Below are positions 1 through 9,330 of a stretch of DNA of 64,000 nt, piece by piece (position 1 is the stretch's first letter; each line of letters begins with the position of its first letter). A model generated the notes under the pieces. The model did no database searches. It saw only the letters and a list, made by a program, of their open reading frames with translations, and was not told where the DNA came from. The translations under genes and the position numbers were made by a program. The stretch lies in NCBI GenBank assembly GCA_001941025.1, contig MSHE01000032.1, positions 124,001-188,000 of the forward strand. Reading direction: 5' to 3'. The stretch comes from Lachnospiraceae bacterium Zagget3 (GTDB lineage: Bacteria > Bacillota_A > Clostridia > Lachnospirales > Lachnospiraceae).

Positions 1-666
1 AAACGCGCGGATCTCCCGCTCCCGGCGCACGACCATGCCGAGCACACAGGTCATGACACGGCCGACCGAGACGACGACATGCCGTTCCTTTAAAAAATTC
101 GCGATGGAATTTCCGTACTTCAAAGTGAGCAGACGGGAAAAGTTAATCCCCATCAGGTAATCCTCTTTCGCCCGCAGATAAGCAGAGGCAGACAGATTGT
201 CATATTCCGACCAGTCCTTCGCCTCCCGGATGCCGCGCAGGATCTCCTCCTGTGTCTGCGAATCGATCCAGACACGCTTGCGGGTCTTCCCCTGTACATG
301 CGCCATCTGATCCACAAGACGGTATATGTATTCTCCTTCACGCCCCGAATCCGTGCAGATGTAAATTACATCTACATCCTCCCGATTCAGCAAGCTCGAA
401 ACAATCTGAAACTGCTTCTTCGCCGACTCAATCACCTCATACCGCCATTCCTCCGGAATAAACGGCAGCGTATCCAAACTCCATTTTTTATATTTTTCGT
501 CATACACCTCCGGATAACTCATCGTCACAAGATGCCCCACGCACCAAGTAACAACAGCCTCCTCCGACTCCATAAAGCCATCATTTGACTTAAGGTGTCC
601 CCCCAGTGCCTGCGCGAACTCCCTGGCCACGCTCGGTTTTTCAGCAATATACAAAGATTTAGGCAT
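1..666 (-). CDS. topB: DNA topoisomerase III, N-terminal part (gene runs off the left edge)
   Basis: Type IA topoisomerase, which passes single strands to relax and decatenate DNA. Only the first 222 residues are in the window. They contain the TOPRIM domain: SLYIAEKPSVAREFAQAL at residues 4-21 and the acidic metal-binding motif TDSGREGEY at 105-113. The reading frame is open to base 1, so the catalytic tyrosine region lies outside. The start is the ATG at 666, with a GAAGAG ribosome site 8 nt upstream. The family is clear; TopB rather than TopA is chosen from the KPSVAREFA motif. The gene follows glyS on the same strand but is separated from it by an inverted-repeat element. Confidence 0.9.
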   Translation of the reverse strand, partial: MPKSLYIAEKPSVAREFAQALGGHLKSNDGFMESEEAVVTWCVGHLVTMSYPEVYDEKYKKWSLDTLPFIPEEWRYEVIESAKKQFQIVSSLLNREDVDVIYICTDSGREGEYIYRLVDQMAHVQGKTRKRVWIDSQTQEEILRGIREAKDWSEYDNLSASAYLRAKEDYLMGINFSRLLTLKYGNSIANFLKERHVVVSVGRVMTCVLGMVVRREREIRAF

Positions 667-699
667 ACAAATTACTCTTCATTCCTTCACTGTGTTGAT

Positions 700-937
700 G
701 GGCCTGACTGAGAAAAAATTCACAAGCGGGGCATATGAGACGCCGGTACTTAGGGGGCGCCCCTGGCTCAGGTCTGCGCACTTGCTGCGCTGACCGTGCG
801 AAAGTGATTCAAGAGGGGCAAAATCCCCTCGCCGAAGGCGACTTCAAATGGATTTTGCCCGCTTCAGCACCGGAGGTGCTGCAAGCGCGAATCGCAGCGA
901 GAGCGTTCCGCGTTGAATTATTTTCTCAGTCAGGCCC
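700..937. repeat. Intergenic element with 17-bp terminal inverted repeats (MITE-like)
   Basis: The ends are perfect inverted repeats: GGGCCTGACTGAGAAAA at 700-716 and its reverse complement at 921-937. Inside are further hairpins: GAGGGG/CCCCTC (813-830), GGGCAAAATCC paired with GGATTTTGCCC (816-826 and 850-860), and AGCACC/GGTGCT near 866-880. No transposase is present. A short open frame runs through it but resembles nothing. It fills the space between glyS and topB and could be a non-autonomous mobile element or a structured RNA. No target-site duplication is obvious. Confidence 0.55.
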
Positions 938-946
938 CTTCACCCC

Positions 947-2344
947 TCAAAAATTAAATTTATCCGAAAAATAAGCCTCCAACTCCGCGACAGGCACCCG
1001 CACCTGCTCCATAGAATCACGTTCGCGTACGGTCACCGCATGATCCTCCTCCGACTCGAAATCATACGTGACGCAAAACGGCGTCCCAATCTCATCCTGT
1101 CTGCGATAGCGCTTCCCGATATTGCCGCGGTCATCATACTCACAATTGTAAGTCTTACACAGACGCGTATAGATCTCCTCCGCCTGCTCCGCGAGTTTCT
1201 TCGAGAGCGGCAGCACGCCGATCTTCACCGGAGCCAGCGCCGGATGGAAATGCAGCACGGTGCGCATGTCCGGCTCCTCCTCCGTACCCAGGTTCTCCTC
1301 GTCATAGGCGTCACACAAAAACGCGAGCACCACGCGGTCCGCGCCGAGCGACGGCTCAATGACATAGGGAATATATTTTTCGTTTTTCTGATCATCAAAA
1401 TAGGTCAGGTCCACGCCGGATGTCACATGGTGCTGGGAGAGATCATAGTCCGTGCGGTCCGCGACGCCCCACAGCTCGCCCCAACCGAACGGGAAGAGAT
1501 ATTCAATGTCGCTTGTAGCGCGGCTGTAGAAGGACAATTCCGCCGCTTCGTGATCGCGCACGCGCATCTGCTCCTCCCGCATGCCGAGGGAGGTAAGCCA
1601 GTTGACGCAAAACTCCTTCCAGTAGGAAAACCAGTCGAACTCCGCATCCGGCTCGTAGAAAAACTCGAGTTCCATCTGCTCGAACTCCCGCGTGCGGAAC
1701 GTGAAATTACCCGGTGTGATCTCGTTGCGGAACGACTTGCCGATCTGACCGATGCCGAACGGGATCTTCTTGCGCGAGGTGCGCTGCACATTCTTGAAAT
1801 TGACAAAGATGCCCTGCGCCGTCTCCGGGCGGAGATACACGGTGCTTGCCGCGTCCTCGGTCACGCCCTGGAATGTCCGAAACATCAGGTTGAACGAACG
1901 AATGTCGGTAAAGTTGTGCTTGCCGCAGGTCGGGCACGGCACCTGATGTTCCTCGATGAACGCCTTCATCTCTTCCTGGCTCCAGCCATCCACGGAGCCG
2001 TCCAGTTCGATCCCGTTCTCCCCGGCAAACTCTTCGATGAGCTGATCCGCGCGGAAACGCTCGTGACACTCGCGGCAGTCCATCAGCGGATCGGAAAAAC
2101 TGCTCAAATGACCGGAGGCGACCCAAGTCTGCGGGTTCATCAGGATGGCGCAGTCCACGCCCACGTTGTAGGGGTTCTCCTGAATGAATTTCAGCCACCA
2201 GGCTGCCTTGACATTATTCTTCAACTCCACGCCCAGATTGCCGTAATCCCAAGTGTTCGCGAGACCCCCGTAGATCTCGGACCCGGGATAGATAAAGCCC
2301 CGGTTCTTTGCCAGCGCGATGATTTTTTCCATTGTAACTTCCAT
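947..2344 (-). CDS. glyS: Glycyl-tRNA synthetase, single-chain alpha2 type
   Basis: Charges tRNA-Gly with glycine in the cytoplasm. At 465 residues it matches the homodimeric class II form rather than the two-subunit GlyQ/GlyS enzyme. Visible features are the N-terminal [12 protein letters not shown] (residues 16-27), a cysteine pair at C90/C93 and another at C137/C140 in the insertion domain, LRPETAQG (171-178), and motif 2 with FRNEITPG and [10 protein letters not shown] (205-226). The ATG at 2344 has an AAGG ribosome site 9 nt upstream. The ATG four codons later lacks one. It is the last gene of a run with recO and era, 25 nt behind a lipoprotein gene. Confidence 0.97.
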   Translation of the reverse strand: MEVTMEKIIALAKNRGFIYPGSEIYGGLANTWDYGNLGVELKNNVKAAWWLKFIQENPYNVGVDCAILMNPQTWVASGHLSSFSDPLMDCRECHERFRADQLIEEFAGENGIELDGSVDGWSQEEMKAFIEEHQVPCPTCGKHNFTDIRSFNLMFRTFQGVTEDAASTVYLRPETAQGIFVNFKNVQRTSRKKIPFGIGQIGKSFRNEITPGNFTFRTREFEQMELEFFYEPDAEFDWFSYWKEFCVNWLTSLGMREEQMRVRDHEAAELSFYSRATSDIEYLFPFGWGELWGVADRTDYDLSQHHVTSGVDLTYFDDQKNEKYIPYVIEPSLGADRVVLAFLCDAYDEENLGTEEEPDMRTVLHFHPALAPVKIGVLPLSKKLAEQAEEIYTRLCKTYNCEYDDRGNIGKRYRRQDEIGTPFCVTYDFESEEDHAVTVRERDSMEQVRVPVAELEAYFSDKFNF

Positions 2345-2369
2345 AATTCATTTCCTTTCCAAATAAAAA

Positions 2370-2954
2370 CTACTCGTAAATAACAGAGACTACGTTTCTG
2401 GTGACAAAATCATCCTCCTGCACCTCGACGGAAACCGTGTCATAGCTTAACAGCTCTGTCACCCCGTCCGAACAGTAACTTTCCAGCACATTGCCCGGTA
2501 CCGTTACATTCGCGTCGGTCTCAACGATAAAAACATATAACGTATCCGCCTCATCCTCCAGATCAGCATCCACGGCGACATCATAGCCGGCCTCTTCCGC
2601 CTCCGCGACGGTTCCCGCGAAACACTCCACATCGTTGAACGCCGCGTACGTAGCGACCTTGTTGTACCGCACCGTCAAATAGGCAATTCCGTTTTTTACT
2701 TTTTCCTTTCGGACATTGATCCGGCCTTTGTTGTCGCTCTTGTACGCCTTGATCTCTGCCTCTACAAAATCTTTCAGTTCATCGAGGTCATAGTTGGACG
2801 CCGAGAAGTCCTCCACCGTATACTCGATGATCTTTCCGTTTTTCGTAAGTTCCACCCTGCTGCTGTCCTTCGTGTCCGTGGTAGTGCTCCCGCACGATGT
2901 GAGCAAAATGGGCAGCAGAAGCGCCATGCACAGAGTGGCCGCAAGTTTTCTCAT
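2370..2954 (-). CDS. Hypothetical lipoprotein
   Basis: A 194-residue secreted lipoprotein of unknown function. The N-terminus MRKLAATLCMALLLPILLTSC is a typical signal peptide with lipobox LTSC, so the mature protein should be lipid-anchored at Cys21. The start is the ATG at 2954, with a GGTGA ribosome site; an upstream in-frame ATG would put 25 non-signal residues in front. The rest is acidic and soluble (many Asp, Glu and Val) with no motif I recognise. It lies between recO and glyS on the same strand and may be cotranscribed with them, but this gives no clue to its role. Confidence 0.8.
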   Translation of the reverse strand: MRKLAATLCMALLLPILLTSCGSTTTDTKDSSRVELTKNGKIIEYTVEDFSASNYDLDELKDFVEAEIKAYKSDNKGRINVRKEKVKNGIAYLTVRYNKVATYAAFNDVECFAGTVAEAEEAGYDVAVDADLEDEADTLYVFIVETDANVTVPGNVLESYCSDGVTELLSYDTVSVEVQEDDFVTRNVVSVIYE

Positions 2955-3050
2955 GTTTTTGTCACCATTTGACCATATTATGATTTGTCGTCCTCTAGTA
3001 TCATAATATAAAGAAGCGAACTTTGACAATACCTTATCCGCCCGCTCCTC

Positions 3051-3782
3051 TTAATCCGGCAAAAAAGCGCGTGTTTTTAATGTCCGGTCCACATACAATC
3101 CCAGATAGGATCCGATGACGGAGCGGATCGATTCATATACCTCCTCCGTTACCTGAAACGTATAGAGCTTCTCGATGGGAGAAGAAAGGATATACTGCAG
3201 CGTATAGAGCGAGGACTCAGAAAGCGCGGGATCGGTCGGGCCACCGCAATTTCCGCACAGCACCCCGTGCCGGCTCACGGAAAAGAACCGCAGATCCTCC
3301 CGGCTGCCGCAGGAGACACAGGCGGATACATTCGGGGAAAGTCCCTGATACGCGAGCGTTTTGAGCTCATAGATCCGACGTACCAGCCGCGGGTCGAGAT
3401 GTTCGTTCGTCAGCGCGCGCACCGTCTGATACAGGAGCTTTAACTGTTCGAGCGCCTCACAGTAAGGTTGGGAAAAATAGTCCGCCAATTCCAGAAAATA
3501 ACATCCGTAATAGGACTTTTCAGGGTCCGCGTAGAGCTCTGTAAAATAGTTCTCGATCTCCGCCTTCACAACGGTGTAGGTCTCCCGCCCTTCATAGGCC
3601 TCGAACCTCCCAAAGCAAAACAGATTCGTGGCGGCCTGCAAAGCACTCTTCGGCCGCCGCGCCCCACGGACGAACGCCGTCACTTTCCCCTGCTCTCTGG
3701 TCAGCAGCGTGACCCTTCTGTCGTATTCACCCGCCGGAGCGGTGGAAAGGACCATACCGGTTAAGAGGACTGTCTGTCCCAT
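3051..3782 (-). CDS. recO: DNA repair protein RecO
   Basis: Recombination mediator that, with RecR, loads RecA onto SSB-coated single strands in the RecF pathway. It has 243 residues, the usual length. An N-terminal OB-fold begins TVLLTGMVLSTAPAGEYDR. The C-terminal half carries a zinc-binding cysteine set, CVSCG and CGNCG, around residues 160-182. The ATG at 3782 has a GAGAGG site about 10 nt upstream. It follows era by 42 nt; the era-recO pairing is common in Bacillota. Confidence 0.95.
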   Translation of the reverse strand: MGQTVLLTGMVLSTAPAGEYDRRVTLLTREQGKVTAFVRGARRPKSALQAATNLFCFGRFEAYEGRETYTVVKAEIENYFTELYADPEKSYYGCYFLELADYFSQPYCEALEQLKLLYQTVRALTNEHLDPRLVRRIYELKTLAYQGLSPNVSACVSCGSREDLRFFSVSRHGVLCGNCGGPTDPALSESSLYTLQYILSSPIEKLYTFQVTEEVYESIRSVIGSYLGLYVDRTLKTRAFLPD

Positions 3783-3824
3783 ATATCTTTCCTCTCTTAC
3801 TCCGCAGCCCGGGTCATGCCGCGC

Positions 3825-4733
3825 TCACACATCGCGCGGATCGTAACCGAAGCTGCGAAGCTGCGTCTCGTCGTCGCGCCAGCCCTTGCGCACCTTGACC
3901 CACAGATTCAGATTCACCCTGCAGCCAAGCATCTCCTCGATATCTTCGCGGGCATAGCTGCCGATCTTTTTTAACATCGCGCCGCCCTTTCCGATGATCA
4001 TTCCCTTATGCGAATCCTTCTCACAGATGATCGACGCGTCGATGTCGACCAGATCCCCCTTCGGACGTTCCTTCATGGTCTCGATGCTCACGGCGATGCC
4101 ATGCGGCACCTCATCGCTCAGGCACCGCAGCGCTTTTTCGCGGATGAGCTCGGCCGCGATCTGGCGTTCGGTCTGATCCGTCAGCTCCTCCTCATCATAG
4201 AACATCGGCCCCTCCGGGAGGTAGGCAAAGATCTCATCCAGAATGACATCCGTGTTCTCTCCGGTCCGGGCGGAAGCCGGAATGATCTCAGCGAAATCGC
4301 AGAGCGTCCGGTAAGCATCGATATCGGCCAGCAGTTCTTCCTTTTTTACGGTGTCCGTCTTGTTGATGACGAGAAGCGTCGGCGTATCCAGCGCATTGAT
4401 CAGCCCGGCGATATGCCGCTCTCCGGCGCCGATAAAGGTGCCGGGTTCCACGAGCCATACGATCACATCCGCGTCATGAAGCGTCGCCTCGGCGACATCC
4501 ACCATATAGCTTCCCAGCCTGCTTTGCGCTTTGTGGATCCCCGGCGTGTCGAGAAAAACGATCTGTCCGCGTTCTGGATCCGTATAGACGGTCCGGATAC
4601 GATGGCGCGTGGTCTGCGGCTTTTTCGATGTGATCGCGATCTTCTGTCCGATAAAACGGTTCATCAAAGTGGATTTCCCCACGTTCGGCCGCCCGATCAG
4701 AGCGGCAAAACCAGATTTCAACGATTCGCTCAT
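3825..4733 (-). CDS. era: GTPase Era
   Basis: Essential GTPase that binds the 3' end of 16S rRNA during 30S maturation. It has 302 residues. The P-loop GRPNVGKST is at 14-22, DTPGI is the G3 motif, and NKTD is the G4 motif. A C-terminal KH domain contains IIGKGGAMLKKIG. The start at 4733 overlaps the stop of the upstream peptidase gene as ATGA, which indicates translational coupling. A longer in-frame extension upstream would lie wholly inside the peptidase gene and has no Era-like residues, so it was excluded. Confidence 0.97.
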   Translation of the reverse strand: MSESLKSGFAALIGRPNVGKSTLMNRFIGQKIAITSKKPQTTRHRIRTVYTDPERGQIVFLDTPGIHKAQSRLGSYMVDVAEATLHDADVIVWLVEPGTFIGAGERHIAGLINALDTPTLLVINKTDTVKKEELLADIDAYRTLCDFAEIIPASARTGENTDVILDEIFAYLPEGPMFYDEEELTDQTERQIAAELIREKALRCLSDEVPHGIAVSIETMKERPKGDLVDIDASIICEKDSHKGMIIGKGGAMLKKIGSYAREDIEEMLGCRVNLNLWVKVRKGWRDDETQLRSFGYDPRDV

Positions 4734-7654
4734 AATGCCTCCGTATGGTCGAACAGCTCCGCCGCCTCCCGGATCTTGTCCTCGTTGCCGATGACGCAGC
4801 AATACGCGCCGTCAAGCGACGCGGCAAGCAGCGGCGCCAACGCGCGGATATCGGACGATTCGGCATGAAGCACCTCGTCCCGTGTCTCCTGCAGCATTTC
4901 CCGCGTCAGCCCGCTGATCCAGGCGCGCAGGGAGCGGCGGCCCATGGCCACCGGCGTAAGCGGGGCGTCCATCTCGCTGAAGGTGCCGATCACATAGCGC
5001 GTCATATCACGCTCGCTCACGTCAAACTTTTCGAGATATTCGGGCACACCGCGATACACCTGAAGCGTCCGCGTAAGATGCGGATCCCGATAGGACGAAA
5101 ACGTGATCTCGCCGTTCCGGCTGACTGAGCACGAGCATCCGTACGCGCCGCCCATATCGCGCAGGTTGGACCACAGATATTCATAGTTCATGATATTTCG
5201 AAACACAAGAAGCGCACCGTTAAACGAATATCCTTTTCCGGCAAAGTCCCCTCCCGTGGCGACATACTGGATCTGGGACGCGTCCGTAAACGCTTCGCTG
5301 CCGCGCGCGGCAGGAGCAACCGCCGCCGCGCTCCGGTCTGTTTCATCCGAGAAAAGATCTCTCCGGATCCGGTCTACATTCTGACGAACCGCGTCATACC
5401 CCTCCCAGGGTGTCGTAACACTGATCAGCAGACCGGAAGACTGGAAAATGCTGTGCACCAGATCCGTAAGCGTTTGTTTCAGATTGTCTTTTTCGTTGCT
5501 AAAATCATTTACGAGCCGCTCCAGCACACGGTAATAGGCTATGCCGTGAAGCAGCTCATCGTACCGCGCCTTCGCGGACGTCTGGGACATCACACGTGTT
5601 GTCGCGACCGTATGCCCGCTCTCCCGTAGCGATACCTGTTTCTGCGATTTCGTCATCGCCAGGATCTCATACAGTCGTTTCTCATCGTCAAAGACGGTGC
5701 GCAGCATCATGCTCTGCGCGAGATCCATGGCCTTGTCCAGATTTTTTTGCAGCGTACGGATCCGGATCTCAAAGGACGGGCGATATGCCGACTCCTCCTT
5801 GTGTACATCGTACAGATGGACCTCCGCGTCGATTCCGCCTGTGTAGAGATTGATCTCGTTCGACAGATCCACAAACGCGTACTCTTGCGTATCCATGCGC
5901 CCCATCAACGTCCGCAGGATCGCCAGATAAGGGATCTGTTCTTCCGGAATATGGCGAATGTCAAAGAGATAGTCGAGATAGATGATCCCGTTTGTCTCGT
6001 AGTCATGCCAGAGCAGATAGACATCGCCGATCTGCTCCTGTGCGTTGCTGTGCGGATCGGTCGTTTTCTTCATATCCTCTCTGGAGAGCAGCGGAATCTT
6101 TTCCAGATCCTCCGGCGCGGAGGGCTCCTCCTGATAGGCAGCCAGCTCGCCGGTCTCCCGGATCAGCGCCGCGACCTCATCCTCCGAAAGGGAGGCGCGG
6201 TAGGCATCCAGTTTTGCTTTCAAAGCGTTCTCCTGCTCTGTCAAAAGCCCTTGTTTCGGGCGCAGGCAAAGCATCGAGACATGCTGGTTCCCCAGCAGAT
6301 ACTTCCAGATCAGTTCTTCAAAGTAGCCGTTGTCCACCTCCCTGCGGAGGGTCTCATAGACATTCAGCTCATCCAGATGAAGAAACGGCTTGGTCTCATC
6401 GTAGAGCCAGGAGTCCAGGATCTGCAGCCCGAAGATCAGGCCTTTCGGGATCCGTCCGAAATCCGCCTCGCGGAAGCGGAACTCCGCCCCGTTGATCGCG
6501 GAGAGCAGGGTCGCCTTGTTCATGCCCCGTTCCGCCTGTTCGGTCAGGACATGCGTGACGATGCGCCCAAACTCCACCATCTTGTCCGCCTCGGTGTTTC
6601 GCGCGACGACGGAAAAGGTGGGCTGCAAGAGTCCCCCGTCGTAACCTCCGTAAATGTCATCGCCGATGCCGGCATCCAGAAGCGCCTGCTTGACCGGCGC
6701 GCCGGGGCTTGTAAGGAGCGAATACCCCAGGATATCAAACGCGACATACTGCAGGGGGTCCAGGCTGGTCCCCACCGACCAGTTGTAACTGAGGTACGTT
6801 TGCTCCTCCTCGCTTTCTTCCGAGGAGATCGGGTAAAACCGTTCCACTTTGACCGGCTCGGAAGGGGCCTCCTGAAAGGCGATCTCCGTGTTCGGATGGA
6901 TGCGGTCATACGCGGACAGGTACGCGCGGTCCAGCCACTCCAGCCGCTCCGTCGAGTCCATATCGCCGTAGAGGAACAGGTAGGCATTCGACGGATGATA
7001 GGTGGTCCGGTGAAAATCGAGATATTCCTCGTATGTCAGGTTCGGGATCTCCTCCGGATCTCCGCCGGAGTCTTTCGCGTAGGGCGTATCCGGATACAGG
7101 GAGCGCAGGATCTCGCGCTCCAGCACGGAGTCGGCCACGGAGTACGCGCCCTTCATCTCGTTGTAGACGATGCCATTTACCGTGAGTTCCCCGTCCGGCC
7201 CGGCAAGGTCATAATGCCAGCCCTCCTGTTTGAAGATGTTCGGCTCCCGATAGATGTTCGGATGCAGCACCGCGTCCATATAGACATCCATGAGATTCCG
7301 AAAATCCGCGTCGTTCGTGCTCGCGACCGGATAGACCGTCTTGTCCGGATAGGTCATGGCATTTAAGAACGTGTTCATGGAACCTTTTACGAGCTCGATA
7401 AACGGGTCCTTGACCGGAAACTTCTCGCTTCCGCACAGCACCGTATGCTCTATGATATGCGGCACACCCGTATTGTCAGTCGGAGGCGTCCGAAATCCGA
7501 TGTAAAACACTTTGTTCGGATCCTCGTTTTCCACGACGGCGATGCGGGCACCGCTCTTTTTATGGATCAGATAAAACCCCTCGGAATGGATATCCGCCAA
7601 CTCTCTGTGCTGCACAAGTTCATAGGCCGTCAATTTTTCAAGATCAATTCGCAA
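4730..7654 (-). CDS. Insulinase-family metallopeptidase, M16C (presequence-protease-like)
   Basis: Large zinc peptidase of the M16C group that closes around short peptides and degrades them. The inverted zinc motif HxxEH is present as HIIEH (residues 66-70 from the start chosen here), followed by the third ligand region NEMKGAYS. At 974 residues it fits the single-chain family, with an inactive second half. I choose a TTG start at 7654: AGGGAGG lies 8 nt upstream, and residues LRIDLEKLTAYEL then begin the protein as in relatives. An upstream ATG at 7720 would lie inside the cold-shock gene terminator. Its stop overlaps the era start. Substrates are unknown. Confidence 0.9.
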   Translation of the reverse strand: MRIDLEKLTAYELVQHRELADIHSEGFYLIHKKSGARIAVVENEDPNKVFYIGFRTPPTDNTGVPHIIEHTVLCGSEKFPVKDPFIELVKGSMNTFLNAMTYPDKTVYPVASTNDADFRNLMDVYMDAVLHPNIYREPNIFKQEGWHYDLAGPDGELTVNGIVYNEMKGAYSVADSVLEREILRSLYPDTPYAKDSGGDPEEIPNLTYEEYLDFHRTTYHPSNAYLFLYGDMDSTERLEWLDRAYLSAYDRIHPNTEIAFQEAPSEPVKVERFYPISSEESEEEQTYLSYNWSVGTSLDPLQYVAFDILGYSLLTSPGAPVKQALLDAGIGDDIYGGYDGGLLQPTFSVVARNTEADKMVEFGRIVTHVLTEQAERGMNKATLLSAINGAEFRFREADFGRIPKGLIFGLQILDSWLYDETKPFLHLDELNVYETLRREVDNGYFEELIWKYLLGNQHVSMLCLRPKQGLLTEQENALKAKLDAYRASLSEDEVAALIRETGELAAYQEEPSAPEDLEKIPLLSREDMKKTTDPHSNAQEQIGDVYLLWHDYETNGIIYLDYLFDIRHIPEEQIPYLAILRTLMGRMDTQEYAFVDLSNEINLYTGGIDAEVHLYDVHKEESAYRPSFEIRIRTLQKNLDKAMDLAQSMMLRTVFDDEKRLYEILAMTKSQKQVSLRESGHTVATTRVMSQTSAKARYDELLHGIAYYRVLERLVNDFSNEKDNLKQTLTDLVHSIFQSSGLLISVTTPWEGYDAVRQNVDRIRRDLFSDETDRSAAAVAPAARGSEAFTDASQIQYVATGGDFAGKGYSFNGALLVFRNIMNYEYLWSNLRDMGGAYGCSCSVSRNGEITFSSYRDPHLTRTLQVYRGVPEYLEKFDVSERDMTRYVIGTFSEMDAPLTPVAMGRRSLRAWISGLTREMLQETRDEVLHAESSDIRALAPLLAASLDGAYCCVIGNEDKIREAAELFDHTEAL

Positions 7655-7662
7655 TACTTTTT

Positions 7663-7669
7663 CCTCCCT
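7663..7669 (-). promoter_or_regulatory. Ribosome binding site fixing a TTG start for the M16C peptidase
   Basis: AGGGAGG on the minus strand, 8 nt before the TTG at 7654. The upstream in-frame ATG at 7720 has no such site and overlaps a terminator hairpin. Confidence 0.75.
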
Positions 7670-7690
7670 GACAACTGCTTTTTTGCGTTG

Positions 7691-7715
7691 GAAAAGGCTG
7701 TCCGTTCGGACAGCC
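7691..7715 (-). terminator. Rho-independent terminator of the cold-shock gene
   Basis: Nine-bp stem GGCTGTCCG/CGGACAGCC with a 2-nt loop, followed by TTTTC on the minus strand. It lies just after the cold-shock gene and before the M16C gene, so the peptidase is probably expressed from read-through or a separate promoter. Confidence 0.85.
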
Positions 7716-7747
7716 CCCATAGATCAAAAAACTTTTGCAACAGCCGC

Positions 7748-7957
7748 TTACTCCTCTGTCACTTTTTTGACATTGGCGGCCTGTACACCTTTATCGCTTT
7801 CGATCACATCAAACTCAACCATGTCGTTTTCTTTTAATTCCTTGAACCCGTCCATGTCGATCGCTGAGAAATGAACAAAAATGTCATTGCCCTCAGCATC
7901 GGAAATAAATCCGTAGCCCTTTTTCGCGCTAAACCATTTCACTGTGCCCCGCTGCAT
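7748..7957 (-). CDS. Cold-shock protein, CspA family
   Basis: A 69-residue OB-fold RNA chaperone. It has both RNA-binding motifs: KGYGFISD (RNP1, residues 13-20) and DIFVHFSAI (RNP2, 25-33). Starts at the ATG at 7957, with a GGGAG site upstream. It is monocistronic by appearance, with its own promoter about 60-90 nt upstream and a strong terminator 33 nt after the stop. The leader of roughly 55 nt is shorter than the long thermosensor leaders known for E. coli cspA. Confidence 0.96.
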   Translation of the reverse strand: MQRGTVKWFSAKKGYGFISDAEGNDIFVHFSAIDMDGFKELKENDMVEFDVIESDKGVQAANVKKVTEE

Positions 7958-8017
7958 AATAACTCCCTTCTTCGTACTCTTGTTACATAAACGTTCCCTT
8001 TAGTTACTTTCCATAAA

Positions 8018-8045
8018 AACTACCACAATCCTGGCCGTTTGTCAA
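8018..8045 (-). promoter_or_regulatory. Probable promoter of the cold-shock gene
   Basis: Minus strand TTGACA (8040-8045), 16-nt spacer, TAGTTT (8018-8023) preceded by TGG, giving an extended -10. The -35 is perfect and the -10 is weak. Confidence 0.6.
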
Positions 8046-8083
8046 TAAACCAAACAACGTAAAATAGCCATTTTCGGCCACTA

Positions 8084-9322
8084 TCACAAAATCGCATGAA
8101 TGAATAACCCACTTCTTGGTTTTGGCTCGAACCAGGTCGATTTCGGCGGCATCAGGCACCCGGCATCCGCGACGGCAAAGAGTTCCTGAATGGATGTCGG
8201 ATACATCGCGAACGCGGCCGCGGCATCGGTTTGACAGCGCCGTTCCAGTTCGTCCGTCCCGCGGATCCCGCCGACAAAGTCAATCCGCGGATCCGATTTC
8301 GGGTCTGTGATCCCGAGGACCGGCGCGAGGAACAGATCCTGCAGCAGAGACACATCGAGTCCGCGAACGGGGTCCTCGTTTCGATCTTCGGGCCGGATAC
8401 GGCACAGGTACCAGGTACCGTCCAAATATACCGTGAACTCGCCTTTTTCAGACGGCTTTTTCTCCTCTCCCGCAAGCGGAGTCACGAGAAAGACCTCCGA
8501 GAGCTTCTCCAGGAATTCGTCCGGCGTCATCCCGTTTAAGTCTTTGACGACACGGTTGTAGTCGAGAATGCGCAGCTGTTCATCCGGAAACAGGACCGAG
8601 AGAAAGTAGTTAAACTCTTCCGACCCATCGTAGTCCGGATGCTCTTCGCGCCGCATCAGACCGACCTTCACGGCGGAGGCCGCCCGATGGTGTCCGTCCG
8701 CGATGTAGATGTCCCCGATCCCGGCGAAAGCGTCCCGGATCGTCCCGATGTCGCGCTCGTCGCGAATCACCCAAACGCGGTGTTTGACACCGTCCGGAGC
8801 GACAAAGTCATAGACGGGAGCGGACTCTTTTTCGCGGTTTACCACTTCACTGATCCGCGCGTTTTCCCGATACGCCAAAAAGATCGGCCCGGTCTGCGCG
8901 TCACAGGCGTCCACGTGGCGGATGCGGTCCTCCTCTTTTCCCGCGAGCGTGTTCTCATGCTTTTTGATGATGCCGTTTTCATAGTCATCGATGGAGGCGC
9001 AGGCGACGATCCCGGTCTGCGCGCGTCCGTCCCGGGTCAGTTCATAGATGTAATAGCAGGGCTTGTCCTCCGTGACAAATTCCCCTCTTTCAATCATTTC
9101 CCACAGGAGATCATGGGCCTTTTGATAGACTTCCGGCGCGTACATATCGACGGAGTCATCAAACTGCGTCTCGGCGCGGTCGATCCGGAGGAACGATTCC
9201 GGCTCACGCGCGACCTCCTCGGCCGCCTCCCGGCGATTATAGACATCATAAGGAAGAGCCGCGATATGCGCGGCTTTTTCCTGACAGGGTCGTATACAGA
9301 CAAACGGTTTGATCAGTGCCAT
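8084..9322 (-). CDS. DUF1015 family protein, linked to serine biosynthesis
   Basis: A 412-residue soluble protein of the DUF1015 family. No reaction is firmly assigned that I can name. The motif IADGHHRAASA near residues 215-225 is the family signature and resembles the GxxR element of the ParB/sulfiredoxin fold used by some serine kinases; this is inference. It starts at the ATG at 9322 with AGGAGG just upstream, only 8 nt after the serA stop, so it is almost certainly cotranscribed with serC and serA. No serB-type phosphoserine phosphatase is seen nearby, so a role in the last step or in serine/phosphoserine balance is an attractive guess. Confidence 0.88.
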   Translation of the reverse strand: MALIKPFVCIRPCQEKAAHIAALPYDVYNRREAAEEVAREPESFLRIDRAETQFDDSVDMYAPEVYQKAHDLLWEMIERGEFVTEDKPCYYIYELTRDGRAQTGIVACASIDDYENGIIKKHENTLAGKEEDRIRHVDACDAQTGPIFLAYRENARISEVVNREKESAPVYDFVAPDGVKHRVWVIRDERDIGTIRDAFAGIGDIYIADGHHRAASAVKVGLMRREEHPDYDGSEEFNYFLSVLFPDEQLRILDYNRVVKDLNGMTPDEFLEKLSEVFLVTPLAGEEKKPSEKGEFTVYLDGTWYLCRIRPEDRNEDPVRGLDVSLLQDLFLAPVLGITDPKSDPRIDFVGGIRGTDELERRCQTDAAAAFAMYPTSIQELFAVADAGCLMPPKSTWFEPKPRSGLFIHAIL

Positions 9323-9330
9323 AAACCCTC

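Noticed and set aside
735..974. 79-codon open frame on the plus strand
   Set aside because: It lies within the inverted-repeat element, runs into the glyS 3' end, has no ribosome site and matches no family.
5747..7366. 539-codon plus-strand open frame
   Set aside because: Antisense to the M16C peptidase; low-complexity Arg/Leu-rich product with no family features.
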